64,000 nucleotides of DNA from Reyranella sp. CPCC 100927 (GTDB taxonomy: Bacteria > Pseudomonadota > Alphaproteobacteria > Reyranellales > Reyranellaceae). Under the pieces are notes generated by a model that was not told the DNA's origin, did not search any database, and worked only from the letters and a program-made list of their open reading frames with translations. The stretch lies in the NCBI RefSeq assembly GCF_007859315.1, contig NZ_VOHA01000004.1, positions 124,001-188,000 on the forward strand. The letters run 5' to 3'. A program made the translations under genes and the position numbers. Shown piece after piece: positions 54,516 to 63,970 of this stretch (position 1 is its first letter; every line of letters starts with the position of its first letter).

Positions 54516-55229
54516 ATGCCATCAAAGGATCTGGCTTTCGCCCACAAGGGCGATGCGTTGACCGGCCATCTCGCCTGGGACGAACGGCGGCGTGAACCGC
54601 AGCCCGGGGTTCTCGTCATACACGAGGCGACGGGGCTGGGCGCGCATGCCCGGCAGCGCGCCGACCGGCTCGCCAGCGAGTTCGGCTATGTCGCCTACGC
54701 CATGGATCTTTTCGGCGAGACGCCGGCGGACCTCAACGCGATGATCGGCTGGATCCAGAAACTGCTGGCCGATCCCGACGACCTGCGACAACGTCTGAAC
54801 GGTGCGCTTCAGGCGTTGGCGCGATTGCCGCAGGTCGATCCCACGCGGCTGGCCGCCATCGGCTACTGCTTCGGCGGCACGGCCGCCGTCGAACTGGCGC
54901 GCGACGGCGCCGATCTCAGGGCGGTGGTTGGCTTCCACGCCGGGCTTCAGGGTACGGCCGCCGCAACGGCTGCGACCGTCAAGGCCAAGATCCTGATCTG
55001 CAACGGCGCGCAGGACCCGTTCGTGACGCCGGAGATCCTGCAGGCGTTCAGCCGCGACATGACCGACGCCGGCATCGACTGGCAGATGAATCTCTACGGC
55101 CGGGCGCGGCACAGTTTCACCAACGTCGATGCCGCATCGTTCGGGTCCGATGCCTACGCCTACGATGCGGATGCCGATCGGCGCTCCTGGGCCGACATGG
55201 CGGCATTGTTCGATGAAACGCTGGCGTAG
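54516..55229 (+). CDS. Dienelactone hydrolase-family protein
   Basis: 237 residues. Alpha/beta fold: PGVLVIHEATGLGAHARQRADRLASEFGYVAYAMDLFGETP, nucleophile elbow GYCFGG (Cys near 119, as in true dienelactone hydrolases), LICNGAQDPFVTPE (Asp) and ARHSFTN (His). The Cys-Asp-His triad is intact. It would hydrolyse an enol-lactone or ester produced in ring cleavage or monooxygenation. Third gene of the unit with the AraC regulator and the luciferase-like enzyme. Confidence 0.9.
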   Translation: MPSKDLAFAHKGDALTGHLAWDERRREPQPGVLVIHEATGLGAHARQRADRLASEFGYVAYAMDLFGETPADLNAMIGWIQKLLADPDDLRQRLNGALQALARLPQVDPTRLAAIGYCFGGTAAVELARDGADLRAVVGFHAGLQGTAAATAATVKAKILICNGAQDPFVTPEILQAFSRDMTDAGIDWQMNLYGRARHSFTNVDAASFGSDAYAYDADADRRSWADMAALFDETLA

Positions 55230-55256
55230 GGCAGCCCGAGATCGGCAGTAGCGCGC

Positions 55257-55739
55257 TTACCGGGCCGACGACCGGCGCAGGCGTTGGACGGTTTCATCGA
55301 GGGTCGAGAGAAAGCGCGAGCGGGCGCGCTGTGTCATCGGCTTGGGCCCGCCGGTGACCTCGCCCATGGCGCGCAGGGTCTCCATGAGATCACGACTCGC
55401 CAGGGCCATGCCGATCGATGATGCCGTGAAGGGCTCGCCGGTCGTGCCGATCACCGCGGCGCCGGCCTTCAGGCAGCGATCCGCGAGCTTGATATCGGCG
55501 GTCACCACGATGTCGCCGCTGCCGGCATGCGTGGCGATCCAGTCGTCGGCCGCGTCAAAACCGTCGCCGACAACGACCCGTTCGATGCGCGGGTCGCGCG
55601 GCACGGCGATGTAGGCGTTGGCGACCACGAAGACGCGCAGACCATACCGCTCGGCAACGCGATAGGCCTCAGCCTTCACCGGACAGGCGTCGGCGTCGAT
55701 ATAGATGGCGATGTTGGGCGATGTGGATACGTCACTCAT
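55257..55739 (-). CDS. YaiI/YqxD family protein (DUF188)
   Basis: 160 residues. The DUF188 signature is IYIDADACPVKAEAYRVAERYGLRVFVVAN and, further on, TADIKLADRCLKAGA. The fold is PIN-like with acidic clusters; the activity is unproven (nuclease-like by fold). Cytoplasmic. Convergent with the dienelactone hydrolase gene by 27 bases. Confidence 0.93.
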   Translation of the reverse strand: MSDVSTSPNIAIYIDADACPVKAEAYRVAERYGLRVFVVANAYIAVPRDPRIERVVVGDGFDAADDWIATHAGSGDIVVTADIKLADRCLKAGAAVIGTTGEPFTASSIGMALASRDLMETLRAMGEVTGGPKPMTQRARSRFLSTLDETVQRLRRSSAR

Positions 55740-55804
55740 CGCGGCATCATAGAGGCGATGCCGGTGGCGCGGCTACGGCATGCCGCCGCAGCCGCGCAGG
55801 GCGT

Positions 55805-56857
55805 TCACGGCCTGGCTTCGAGGATCATGTTGAACGGCGTTTCGGTGGCGCGGCGGATGCGGCTGAAGCCGGCGCCGCCGATGACCTCGCGCAGCCGCGA
55901 TTCGCCGGCCTGCGCGCCCAGGGCTGTGCCGACTTCCTGTGACAGCGAGGTCGGCACGCAGATCATGGTCGATGCGGCGTAGAACAGCCGTCCGACCGGG
56001 TTCAGGTTCTGCTCCAATCGGTCGCCGGCCATCGGCTCGACGATCATCCAGGTGCCATCGGGCTTCAGCGACTGGCGGATATGGGCTGCCGCACCGGCCG
56101 GATCGCCCATGTCGTGCAGGCAGTCGAAACAGGTCACCAGGTCGAAATCGTTGCCGGGGAAATCCTTGGCCGTCGCCACCTCGAAGCGCGCGTTCGTCAC
56201 GCCGTGGTTGCGGGCATGCGTGCGGGCGTCGTCGATCGATCCGGCGTGGAAGTCGTAGCCGACGAACTCGGCGTGGGGGAACGCCTTGGCCATCAGCACC
56301 GTCGACCAGCCGTGGCCACAGCCGACATCGGCGACCTTGCCGCCGCGATCCAGCCGCCCCGTCATGCCCTCCAGTGCCGGCAGCCAGGCTGCGACGAGGT
56401 TGTTGTGATAGCCGGGGCGGAAGAAGCGGGCGACGGCGCAGAACAGGCAGCCGGCCTGGTCACCCCAGGCGACGCCGTTACCGGTGCGGAAGGCGGCCTG
56501 CACCTTGGCCTGGTTTTCCAGGCTGGCGGCCACCACGTCGAAACCGCCGATCATGTAGACCGGGCTGTCCTCGACGGCGAACGCCATGGCCTGTTCCGGC
56601 GGCAGCGCGAATTTCTCGGTCACCGGATCGTAAGCGATGTAGTTCGAGGCCGCCTGGTGCGACAGCCACTCGCGCAGATAGCGCTCGTGCACCCCGGTAT
56701 GCGCGGCCAGCTGGGCGCAGGACAGGGGGCCCTTGGCGTGCAGTGTGCGGTAAAGGCCCAGCGCATCGCCGATGCGCACGAGCGCGACGCTGGCGGCGCC
56801 GCCGAGATCGCCCAGCAGCTGGCCGACGAATTGGTTAAGCTTCGCTTCATCCAGCAT
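55805..56857 (-). CDS. SAM-dependent methyltransferase with N-terminal winged helix
   Basis: 350 residues from the ATG at 56857 (GGGAGATC upstream). N-terminal winged-helix/dimerisation part (about 20-95): LGLYRTLHAKGPLSCAQLAAHTGVHERYLREWLSHQAASN. Methyltransferase domain about 170-300: GKVADVGCGHGWSTVLMAKAFPHAEFVGYDFHAGS (motif I-II) and DLVTCFDCLHDMGDP. The layout resembles plant and bacterial O-methyltransferases and Rv2258c-like proteins. The acceptor is unknown. It is divergent from the winged-helix/TPR regulator 150 bases away. Confidence 0.9.
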   Translation of the reverse strand: MLDEAKLNQFVGQLLGDLGGAASVALVRIGDALGLYRTLHAKGPLSCAQLAAHTGVHERYLREWLSHQAASNYIAYDPVTEKFALPPEQAMAFAVEDSPVYMIGGFDVVAASLENQAKVQAAFRTGNGVAWGDQAGCLFCAVARFFRPGYHNNLVAAWLPALEGMTGRLDRGGKVADVGCGHGWSTVLMAKAFPHAEFVGYDFHAGSIDDARTHARNHGVTNARFEVATAKDFPGNDFDLVTCFDCLHDMGDPAGAAAHIRQSLKPDGTWMIVEPMAGDRLEQNLNPVGRLFYAASTMICVPTSLSQEVGTALGAQAGESRLREVIGGAGFSRIRRATETPFNMILEARP

Positions 56858-57007
56858 GGATGATCTCCCGCGCTGAAGGTGTTCGTTCATCAGGTATGGA
56901 CAGGTGCGACCCTACGCCGGGCAGTGCGTGCCCGCTTGGAGGCCACCTGGAGATCGGCTGGTCTTTTCCTTCGGGACAGCCCGATCAAAACCGGGTGGAG
57001 ACGGGCG

Positions 57008-58567
57008 ATGATCTACCGGTTCGGCGATTGCGTGGTCGACCGCCGGCAGCGGACGCTGCGGCGGGGCGGCGAGGCGGTCACGGTGGAGCCGCAGGTCTTC
57101 GACCTGCTGCTGGTACTGATCGAAAATCGCGAGCGTGTGGTGGGGCGCGACGAACTGATCGATGCGGTATGGGCGGGCCGCATCGTTTCGGAAGCCACTG
57201 TCGACAGCCGTATCAGCGCCGCCCGCCGCGCCATCGGCGACAGCGGCTCGGCTCAGGCCATGATCCGTACCCTGCCGCGCCGCGGCTTTCGCTTCGTGTC
57301 GATGGTGCTGGGCGAGGTGCCGCCCGTGGTCGCGGAAGAACCGGTGCTGGCGGTGCCGGACCTGCCGTCGATCGCGGTACTGCCGTTCGACAACCGGTCG
57401 GCCGACGCGCCGCTGGCGCTGCTGGGCGATACGCTGGTCGAGGACGTGACGGCGCTGCTGGCGCGGGTCGCGGGCTTCTTCGTGATCTCGGCGCGGTCGG
57501 CCGGCGTTTATCGCGAGCGCGCCGTGGACCTGCGGACCGTCGGGCGGGAGTTGGGTGTGCGCTATGTCGTCACCGGCAGCCTGCGGGCGGCCGGTGATCA
57601 CGTGCGTGTTGCCGTGCAGCTCACGGATGCGACCAGCGGCGTGCAATGCTGGAGTGCGCCTTTCGACGTGGCTCGCGCTGCGATGGTCGACCTGCAAGCC
57701 GACGTGGCGCGCGCCGTGGTGCGCGCGCTGGAGCCGGAACTGACACGCGCCGAACTCGCCGTGATCCGCCGCCGCGGCTCCGGGGACCTCGATGCCTGGG
57801 CCTGCTTTCGCCAAGCCGTCGGTGTGCTGACGGTCGGCGGCTGGAACGAGGAGACGATCGCGCAGACGCGCACGCACCTGCGCTGCGCCATCGAGCGTGA
57901 TCCGGGCTTCGGCCTGGCGCATGCCTATGCCGGCCTCGTGGTGGCGCTGGCGCAGGTGTTCGGCCTGCTGCCCGACAGCGACATGCTGCGCGGCGAGATC
58001 CGGCGCATGGCCATGACAGCGCTGGAACTCGATCCCGACAATCCCGAGGTCCTGGGCTATGCCGGCTGCGCGCTCGCCGATCTGGGCGACTATCGAGCCG
58101 CGTTCGACGTGATCGAGCGGGCGCTGGAGATTGATCCCAGCAACGCCCAGGCCTGGATGGTGCGCGGCGTCTGCCTCACCTACACGGAGCGCGTGTCCGA
58201 CGGCATCGCCGATCTGCGCCGCGGCATGCGGCTCAGTCCACTCGACCGGCGCCTGGGCATGTGGGGCGCCCTGTTGGCCGGTTGCCTGCTGCGCGTGGGG
58301 CGCCTGACCGAAGCCCGCGACGAGGCTCGCTTGGCACAACGACGCGACAGGAGCCTCTACTTCGCCGCCCTGGTCGAGGCATTGGCCCTGCATCGCAGCG
58401 GCCGGGATGACGATGCCCGCACGGCCCTGGCGCAGGCGCGCCGCATGCGGCCGCGACTGGTGCTGAACCAGATGCAGGTCTATCTCGGCGCCGCCGCTGT
58501 CGAAGAACTTGCAGCGGTGGAACAGAGCGCGGTGCTGGTGCCTGTCAAGCTCGTGGCGGGCGGGTAG
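57008..58567 (+). CDS. Cytoplasmic winged-helix / TolB-like / TPR regulator
   Basis: 519 residues from the ATG at 57008 (GGAGACGGG upstream). OmpR/CadC-type winged helix 1-98 (VEPQVFDLLLVLIENRERVVGRDELIDAVW, then TVDSRISAARRAIGDSG). A TolB-N/FlgO-like region follows (about 115-230: LPSIAVLPFDNRSADAPLALLGDTLVEDV), then TPR-like helices (about 240-490: ALELDPDNPEVLGYAGCALADLGD). No membrane segment, unlike CadC, so it works in the cytosol. The same arrangement is seen in adenylate-cyclase-like signalling proteins; no cyclase domain is present. Target unknown, possibly the divergent methyltransferase. Confidence 0.9.
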   Translation: MIYRFGDCVVDRRQRTLRRGGEAVTVEPQVFDLLLVLIENRERVVGRDELIDAVWAGRIVSEATVDSRISAARRAIGDSGSAQAMIRTLPRRGFRFVSMVLGEVPPVVAEEPVLAVPDLPSIAVLPFDNRSADAPLALLGDTLVEDVTALLARVAGFFVISARSAGVYRERAVDLRTVGRELGVRYVVTGSLRAAGDHVRVAVQLTDATSGVQCWSAPFDVARAAMVDLQADVARAVVRALEPELTRAELAVIRRRGSGDLDAWACFRQAVGVLTVGGWNEETIAQTRTHLRCAIERDPGFGLAHAYAGLVVALAQVFGLLPDSDMLRGEIRRMAMTALELDPDNPEVLGYAGCALADLGDYRAAFDVIERALEIDPSNAQAWMVRGVCLTYTERVSDGIADLRRGMRLSPLDRRLGMWGALLAGCLLRVGRLTEARDEARLAQRRDRSLYFAALVEALALHRSGRDDDARTALAQARRMRPRLVLNQMQVYLGAAAVEELAAVEQSAVLVPVKLVAGG

Positions 58568-58580
58568 CGATGGGCGCGCC

Positions 58581-59063
58581 TCAAGCCCGGCCTTCGGGGG
58601 GCCGGACGATCAGGTCGGCCCGGTAAAGCGTCGAGACATCACGAACGGCAAGGGTACGGTGCCACTCCGTCGCCAATCCCAGTCTGTTGGGCTGCGCCGG
58701 CGGCATCGGGCCGAAATAGGCTTTGAGCCGGCTGCGCAAGGCGTCGGCGACCGGCGCGTCGTTGTCGCCGCCTTCGTCGACGGGGACGTAGAACGAGCGG
58801 ACGTGCTCCGGCAGGGTTTGAGCCAGGCTCCAGAGCGCGGCGAACGGCATAGCGTCGAGGTCCGGTCGAGGTTCCTGGGTACGGATCCTCTCGACCTGGC
58901 GATAATGGGAGATCACGCGCCCGATTGTCTCCTGCGTGGTGAGTGTGCCGTCGACCCACAGGCGATAGATGCGCTCGATCGCCGGGTCGGGCTCATGCCC
59001 GTTGTCGCGACCGTCGGATACAGCCTGTCGCAGGGCCAGGAAACGCCGCGCCTTGTTCCCCAT
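58581..59063 (-). CDS. Hypothetical protein with an N-terminal helical module
   Basis: 160 residues from the ATG at 59063 (AAGGAG upstream). No recognised family; the segment DPAIERIYRLWVDGTLTTQETIGRVISHYRQVE (read from about 26) looks like a helical bundle, then a mixed strand/helix part to the C-terminus (STLYRADLIVRPPEGRA). No membrane segment. Convergent with the winged-helix regulator, 13 bases apart. Function unknown. Confidence 0.7.
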   Translation of the reverse strand: MGNKARRFLALRQAVSDGRDNGHEPDPAIERIYRLWVDGTLTTQETIGRVISHYRQVERIRTQEPRPDLDAMPFAALWSLAQTLPEHVRSFYVPVDEGGDNDAPVADALRSRLKAYFGPMPPAQPNRLGLATEWHRTLAVRDVSTLYRADLIVRPPEGRA

Positions 59064-59159
59064 CGAGTCTCCTTGCCGAGAAGCGGCAGTATGACGCGCG
59101 AAAGTGGCCACCGTGTGATGATGACGACCGCCGCCGCGCATGCGTCCGTGCGGTGCCGA

Positions 59160-60170
59160 CTATGCCAGCCAGCGCCGGACGTGTGCCTTGATGAAGGCGG
59201 CGTCCTCGGGGTTCTGAATCGGATTGCCGGCGCGATGGCCCCAGATGCTGGGGATGGGGCAGAGCTCGGCCTGGGCGAGGTGGGGCAACTCGGCCTCGTT
59301 GTCGGCGACGCGGAAATAGAGGTCGGTATTGCCGGGCATCAATAGCACGCGGGCGCGGATCGCCTTGAGCGCCGCCACCAGGTCGCCGCCGTAGAGCGGG
59401 TTGGCGCTGATGTCACCGGCGAACCAGCAGCGCAGCTGGGCGTAGTGGTCGGCGGCGGGCCGGCGCGCGAAACGTTCCTCCCAGTCGGTGCGCAGGAAGG
59501 TCTCGAGGTCGGGCGCGCCCAGCGCCGACAGGTGCAGGCCGGCGCGATAGAAGTCCTGGCTCAGCGCCCAGCCGGCGTAGATGCGGCCGAAGGCACGCAG
59601 CGCCGCCTGGGGTTGAGCCGAAAAGCGGCCGCCGCCCAGATGCTCCGGCGCGGCCTCCAGCGTCGCCAGCAGACTGGTGAGGAACACCCGGTTATGCACG
59701 GCGGTGCGCGCCGAGCCGCAGTTCACCACGATGCGCTCGACCGCGTCGGGGAACATCGCTGCCCAGTGATAGGCCTGCTGCGCCCCCATCGACCAGCCGT
59801 AGACACAGGCCAGCCGCTTGATGCCGAACCGCTCATGCAACAGGCGGTGCTGGGCCTGCACGTTGTCCCAGCCGGTGACGAGGTCGGGATAGCCTGGCGT
59901 GTTGGACGGGCTGGATGACAGGCCGTTGGCGAACATGTCGGGCTGGACGATGAACCAGCGGGTGGGATCGAGGATGCCGTCCGGCCCGATCAGCCACTGC
60001 AGGTCGGGATGCTGCCCGCCGTAGCTGGTGGGATAGAGCACCACGTTGTCGCGCGCCGGCGCCAGCGTGCCGTGCGTCTTGAAGCTGAGGAATGCGCCGG
60101 GCAGCGTGGCGCCCGACAGCGTCGTGACGTCGCCGAGGTCGAAGCGTCCGGTCTCCTGAGGCCAGGTCAT
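59160..60170 (-). CDS. MetX-like alpha/beta hydrolase (homoserine acetyltransferase fold)
   Basis: 336 residues from the ATG at 60170; the ribosome-binding site is weak. The fold is the homoserine O-acetyltransferase type without the GPYLTT motif: NVVLYPTSYGGQHPDLQWLIGPDGILDPTRWFIVQPDMFANGLSSSPSNTP, nucleophile elbow GWSMGAQQAYHWA (Ser near 133), Asp in GNTDLYF and His in WGHRAGNP. The catalytic set is intact. The acyl or ester substrate is unknown; methionine synthesis is not implied. The gene is divergent from the LuxR-type regulator 310 bases away. Confidence 0.88.
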   Translation of the reverse strand: MTWPQETGRFDLGDVTTLSGATLPGAFLSFKTHGTLAPARDNVVLYPTSYGGQHPDLQWLIGPDGILDPTRWFIVQPDMFANGLSSSPSNTPGYPDLVTGWDNVQAQHRLLHERFGIKRLACVYGWSMGAQQAYHWAAMFPDAVERIVVNCGSARTAVHNRVFLTSLLATLEAAPEHLGGGRFSAQPQAALRAFGRIYAGWALSQDFYRAGLHLSALGAPDLETFLRTDWEERFARRPAADHYAQLRCWFAGDISANPLYGGDLVAALKAIRARVLLMPGNTDLYFRVADNEAELPHLAQAELCPIPSIWGHRAGNPIQNPEDAAFIKAHVRRWLA

Positions 60171-60479
60171 GGGGCATCTGTGCTGGGATGGGTGGAAGAT
60201 GGCAGCCAGTATGCGGCAGGCGATGCCGGCGATCCAGCGCGAGCATGTCAGAAGGGTTACATAGTTGTGCCGCGCCCTCCGGTGTGGAAGGCGCGGCATC
60301 ATGATTTGCTTTTTTTCTCCCCCAAGCCGGGCGGCATAGTGACGACAAAGCGCCGGCCCGTCGTCACCCATTTGAGTGACAAGACTGCAAGAACTGCTGT
60401 ATAGCTTTGCACGCGGATCGTGCAGGCATGGGGGTGCCTGCACCGGTGTTCAAGTCGCATCTGCAAGGGGGAAGCGGCA

Positions 60480-61646
60480 ATGCATCCGCACGCCGAAGGA
60501 GCGCTGATCGGCGATCTGTACGACGCCGCATTGGGGCATCGTCCGTGGGACGACGTCGGGCCGGATCTGGTCCGGCTGGTCGGTGGACGAACACTGTTGC
60601 TGTCGGTGCACAGCCCGCTGGGCGAGGCCGTTGACCTGGTGACGACGCTGGGCATGGCGGCCGATGATCTGCAGCAGTACAGCGCATACTACGCCCAGCA
60701 CGATATTTGGGCCCAATCGGCGATGCGCCAGGGACTGTTCGGGCAGCCGCTGACCGGCGACCAGCTGGTCGACTCCCACACGTTCGAGCGCAGCCTGTTC
60801 TACAACGAATTCCTGCGGCCCAAGGTCAACATCCACCATGTGGCGGGCTCGCTGATGGCGTTGGACAGCGGGGATTTCAGCGTCATCGGCATCCACCGGC
60901 CGCGTGATGGCGCCGCGTATGACCCGGCCGACATCCAGGCCCTGGGCCGCGTGCTGCCCCACCTGCAGCGGGCACTGGAAGTGCGGCAGAAGCTGCAGCA
61001 TCCGGCCGCGCCCGATCGCTCGCTGCTGGCGGCGTTCGACTGGCTCAGCCTGGGTGTCGTGCTGCTCGGTGCGACCGGCAAGCTGATCCACGCCAACGCA
61101 AGCGGCAGCGCGATCCTGGCCCAGGGTGACGGCCTGATGCGCAGCGTGGCCGGGCTACGGGCCGCGCGCGGTGACGACGACAAGCGCCTGCAGGCGCTGT
61201 TGGCGGGCGCGCGGCAGACGACGCTCAACGGCGTCGGCGTCCATGGTGCCGGCGGTCACCTGTCGGTCAGCCGGCCGTCGGGCAAGCGGGCTTATGCGGT
61301 GACGGTGGCGCCGATGGGACGCAGCGTCGGCACGGGACGCGATTCGCCGGCGGTGCTGGTCTTCATTGCCGACCCGGATGCAACACCGGCGATCGACCCG
61401 GTGGCATTGGAGCAGCTTTTCGATTTCACACCGGCGGAAGCCCGGCTGGTGCTGGCGCTGGTCAGTGGCGTGCCGTTGCCGGCCTTCAGTCACCAGACAG
61501 GGCTGTCCTACAACACCGTTCGCACGCTACTGGCCCGCGCGATGACGCGCACCGAGACGAATTCCCAGCTGCAACTCGTGCGCCTGGTCCTGGGCGCGCT
61601 GGCCGGCTTCGCGACGTCCAGGCCTCCGCAGCAGGGCACCACCTAG
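60480..61646 (+). CDS. LuxR-type transcriptional regulator
   Basis: 388 residues from the ATG at 60480 (AAGGGGGAAG upstream). The C-terminal LuxR-type HTH is about 325-375: LFDFTPAEARLVLALVSGVPLPAFSHQTGLSYNTVRTLLARAM. The N-terminal and middle parts (about 15-310) hold a PAS/GAF-like fold pattern, including WLSLGVVLLGATGKLIHANASGSAIL, with no recognised ligand site. Divergent from the MetX-like hydrolase; possibly its regulator. Confidence 0.85.
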   Translation: MHPHAEGALIGDLYDAALGHRPWDDVGPDLVRLVGGRTLLLSVHSPLGEAVDLVTTLGMAADDLQQYSAYYAQHDIWAQSAMRQGLFGQPLTGDQLVDSHTFERSLFYNEFLRPKVNIHHVAGSLMALDSGDFSVIGIHRPRDGAAYDPADIQALGRVLPHLQRALEVRQKLQHPAAPDRSLLAAFDWLSLGVVLLGATGKLIHANASGSAILAQGDGLMRSVAGLRAARGDDDKRLQALLAGARQTTLNGVGVHGAGGHLSVSRPSGKRAYAVTVAPMGRSVGTGRDSPAVLVFIADPDATPAIDPVALEQLFDFTPAEARLVLALVSGVPLPAFSHQTGLSYNTVRTLLARAMTRTETNSQLQLVRLVLGALAGFATSRPPQQGTT

Positions 61647-61747
61647 GCGCCGCGAATTGGCTTTGGCCGCTGCGCCGGAATGGACCTGTCATTCCTGCCC
61701 GGATCGCCGAACAATCTGGGCCAGGGCTTGTTCGAAGCGAGGGCGTT

Positions 61748-62506
61748 GTGGAGCGTGACGTAGACCTGAATGCCGATGCAGAAGGCATCCGGCGCAATCT
61801 GAAGGCGGTGAACGCGCGGATCGAGGAAGTGTGCCGGCGCTGCGGGCGGCCGAGGGAAGACGTCCGGCTGCTGTTGGCGACCAAGACCGTACCGCCGGCG
61901 CGGATCCGCCTCGCCATCGAGGCCGGATGCACCCTGATCGGTGAAAACAAGGTCCAGGAGTTCCAGCAGAAACATGCCGCGCTGGCCGACGTCGCGGTCG
62001 AACGACACTTCATCGGGCATGTGCAGAGCAACAAGATCAACGACGTCCTGAAATACGTGACGTGCATCCAGTCGCTGGACCGTCTGGATCATGCCGAGAA
62101 ACTGGATGCACGCCTGCAGCGCGAGGGACGCCGGCTCGACGTGCTGGTGCAGGTCAACACCTCGGACGAAGCCAGCAAGTTCGGCTTGGCGCCCGAGGCC
62201 GTCACCGGGTTCGTGCGTGACCTGGCGCGGTTCGAGTGTCTGAACATCCGCGGCCTGATGACCATCGGGCTGCTGTTCACGGAAGGCGAGCGGGCCCGTG
62301 ACTGCCTGCGCCTGCTGCGCGGCCTTTTCGAACGCCTGAAGAGCGAGGCGATCGACGGTGTCGCAATGGATGTGCTGTCGATGGGCATGAGCCTCGACTT
62401 TGAGCAGGCCATCGAGGAGGGGTCGACACTGGTGCGTGTCGGCACCGCCGTCTTCGGCAAACGCCCGACCCCGGAAGGCTACTTCTGGTCTGAGAAAGAT
62501 CGCTGA
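61748..62506 (+). CDS. YggS-family PLP-binding protein
   Basis: 252 residues from a GTG start. Fold-type III PLP protein; LLLATKTVPP gives Lys46 for the PLP Schiff base, ENKVQEF and HFIGHVQSNKINDVLKYVTCIQSLDRLD follow, and VQVNTSDEASKFGL and GLMTIG complete the signature. It keeps PLP and amino-acid levels in balance and has no known enzymatic activity. Usually near proC or cell-division genes; that context is missing here. Confidence 0.92.
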   Translation: MERDVDLNADAEGIRRNLKAVNARIEEVCRRCGRPREDVRLLLATKTVPPARIRLAIEAGCTLIGENKVQEFQQKHAALADVAVERHFIGHVQSNKINDVLKYVTCIQSLDRLDHAEKLDARLQREGRRLDVLVQVNTSDEASKFGLAPEAVTGFVRDLARFECLNIRGLMTIGLLFTEGERARDCLRLLRGLFERLKSEAIDGVAMDVLSMGMSLDFEQAIEEGSTLVRVGTAVFGKRPTPEGYFWSEKDR

Positions 62507-62600
62507 TGGCGCCGCGGGACGGCGCGCCACGGAGTCCCCACCAGCAACGCCGATCACAAGGACTGAAAGGGCGCACGGTCGTGAGGATAGACGCTGGGGG

Positions 62601-62661
62601 CGCGCGACTCCGTCGCGCGTCTTCGTTTGGATCGGCACATGACGCGCCACGGAGTGGCGCG
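62601..62661. repeat. Two perfect hairpins in the gap before the amidohydrolase gene
   Basis: CGCGCGAC/GTCGCGCG (62601-62619) and CGCGCCAC/GTGGCGCG (62643-62661) are perfect 8-bp stems with TCC and GGA loops. The stretch 62507-62772 has no supported gene; a third related half-site (GGCGCGCCACGGAGT) lies near 62521-62535. It looks like a cluster of palindromic repeats. Confidence 0.55.
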
Positions 62662-62772
62662 CCCACAGCGTGTGATCGAGCCGCCTTGGCCCGTTTCCTT
62701 TCAGGGTTACTGGGGTGACCTCCTCCTGATGGCCTCGGTTGGCACGCGACATCGAATGACGCACAGTGAGCC

Positions 62773-63960
62773 ATGCCGACTGATCCGAACACCTTGCATC
62801 TTCTCAACGCCCGTCTCGCCGATGGCGGGTTATGGACCCTGAGCCTGCGCGATGGCGTGATCGCCGCTCGGGCGCCGGCAACCGGCGCGGCCACCGCCGG
62901 CGAGGCCAGCCTCGACCTCGCCGGATTGCTGGTGCTGCCGGCGCCTGTCGACGGCCATGTGCATCTCGACAAGACGCTGTGGGGCGGGCCGTGGTTGCCG
63001 CACGAGGCGGGCGCCTCCGTGCGCGAGCGCATCGAATGCGAACGCCGCCTGCGTCGCGATGCCCGGCCTGATGTGGCGGAGAGAGCGGAGATCCTGCTGC
63101 GCCGCTTGATGGCGGCCGGCACGACGGCACTGCGCACGCACGCCGACGTCGATGACGATATTGGTCTCGCCCATGTCGAGATGCTGCTGGGTCTGCGCGA
63201 GCGATTTGCGGCTGACGTCACCGTGCAGATCGTGGCGTTCCCGCAAAGTGGCGTGATGACCCGACCGGGCGTGGCGGTGCTGCTGGATGCCGCGGTCGCG
63301 GCGGGCGCCGACCTGGTGGGCGGTCTCGATCCGCGCGCCATCGACGGCGATGCATCGGGCCAGCTCGATGTCGTCTTCGCGATCGCCGAGCGCCGCGGGG
63401 TCGGGATCGACATCCACCTGCACGACGCCGATGCCGGCGGCAACGAACAGCTACGCGACATCGCCGCGCGGACGCAGGCGGCCGGTCTGGCCGGCCGCGT
63501 GACCGTCAGCCACGCCTTCAGTCTCGGCACACCCGACCGGCAGGATTTCGCGCGCACCGCCGACGCACTGGCCCAGGCCGGCGTGAGCATCCTGACCAGC
63601 GCGCCGGGGGCAGCGCCCATGCCGCCGGTCAAGCCGCTGCTGGACGCCGGCGTCAGCGTCTTCGCCGGATCGGACAACATCCGCGATACATGGTCGCCGC
63701 TGGGCAGTGGCGACATGCTGGACCGGGCCATGCTGGTCGCCTGGCGCCAAGGCTTCCGGCGTGATGACGACCTGGCGCTGGCCTATGACCTCTGTTCGCG
63801 CTTCGCGGCGAATGCGATGGGACTGCCATCACGCGGCCTGGAGGTCGGCGATCGTGCCGACCTGATCGTGCTGGACGCCGATTCCCTGGGTGACGCCGTC
63901 GCCCGGCGTCCGCCGCGCAAGCATGTCATCCGCGGCGGTCAGGTCATTCCCAGCCGGTAG
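62773..63960 (+). CDS. Cytosine-deaminase-like amidohydrolase
   Basis: 395 residues from the ATG at 62773. Metal-dependent TIM-barrel: HVHLDKTLWGG supplies the HxH pair (near 62-64), an HLHDADAGG region and TVSHAFSLG give further His ligands, and GSDNIRDTWSPLG supplies the Asp. This pattern matches the cytosine/isoguanine deaminase branch of the amidohydrolases. It hydrolyses an exocyclic amine or a cyclic amide; pyrimidine salvage or catabolism of an s-triazine-like compound are options. No transporter lies beside it in the window. Confidence 0.9.
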   Translation: MPTDPNTLHLLNARLADGGLWTLSLRDGVIAARAPATGAATAGEASLDLAGLLVLPAPVDGHVHLDKTLWGGPWLPHEAGASVRERIECERRLRRDARPDVAERAEILLRRLMAAGTTALRTHADVDDDIGLAHVEMLLGLRERFAADVTVQIVAFPQSGVMTRPGVAVLLDAAVAAGADLVGGLDPRAIDGDASGQLDVVFAIAERRGVGIDIHLHDADAGGNEQLRDIAARTQAAGLAGRVTVSHAFSLGTPDRQDFARTADALAQAGVSILTSAPGAAPMPPVKPLLDAGVSVFAGSDNIRDTWSPLGSGDMLDRAMLVAWRQGFRRDDDLALAYDLCSRFAANAMGLPSRGLEVGDRADLIVLDADSLGDAVARRPPRKHVIRGGQVIPSR

Positions 63961-63970
63961 AGCCAACCAC

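Noticed and set aside
56912-58393. A 493-codon open frame antisense to the winged-helix/TPR regulator
   Set aside because: No domain or ribosome-binding site and a composition typical of antisense frames in GC-rich DNA.
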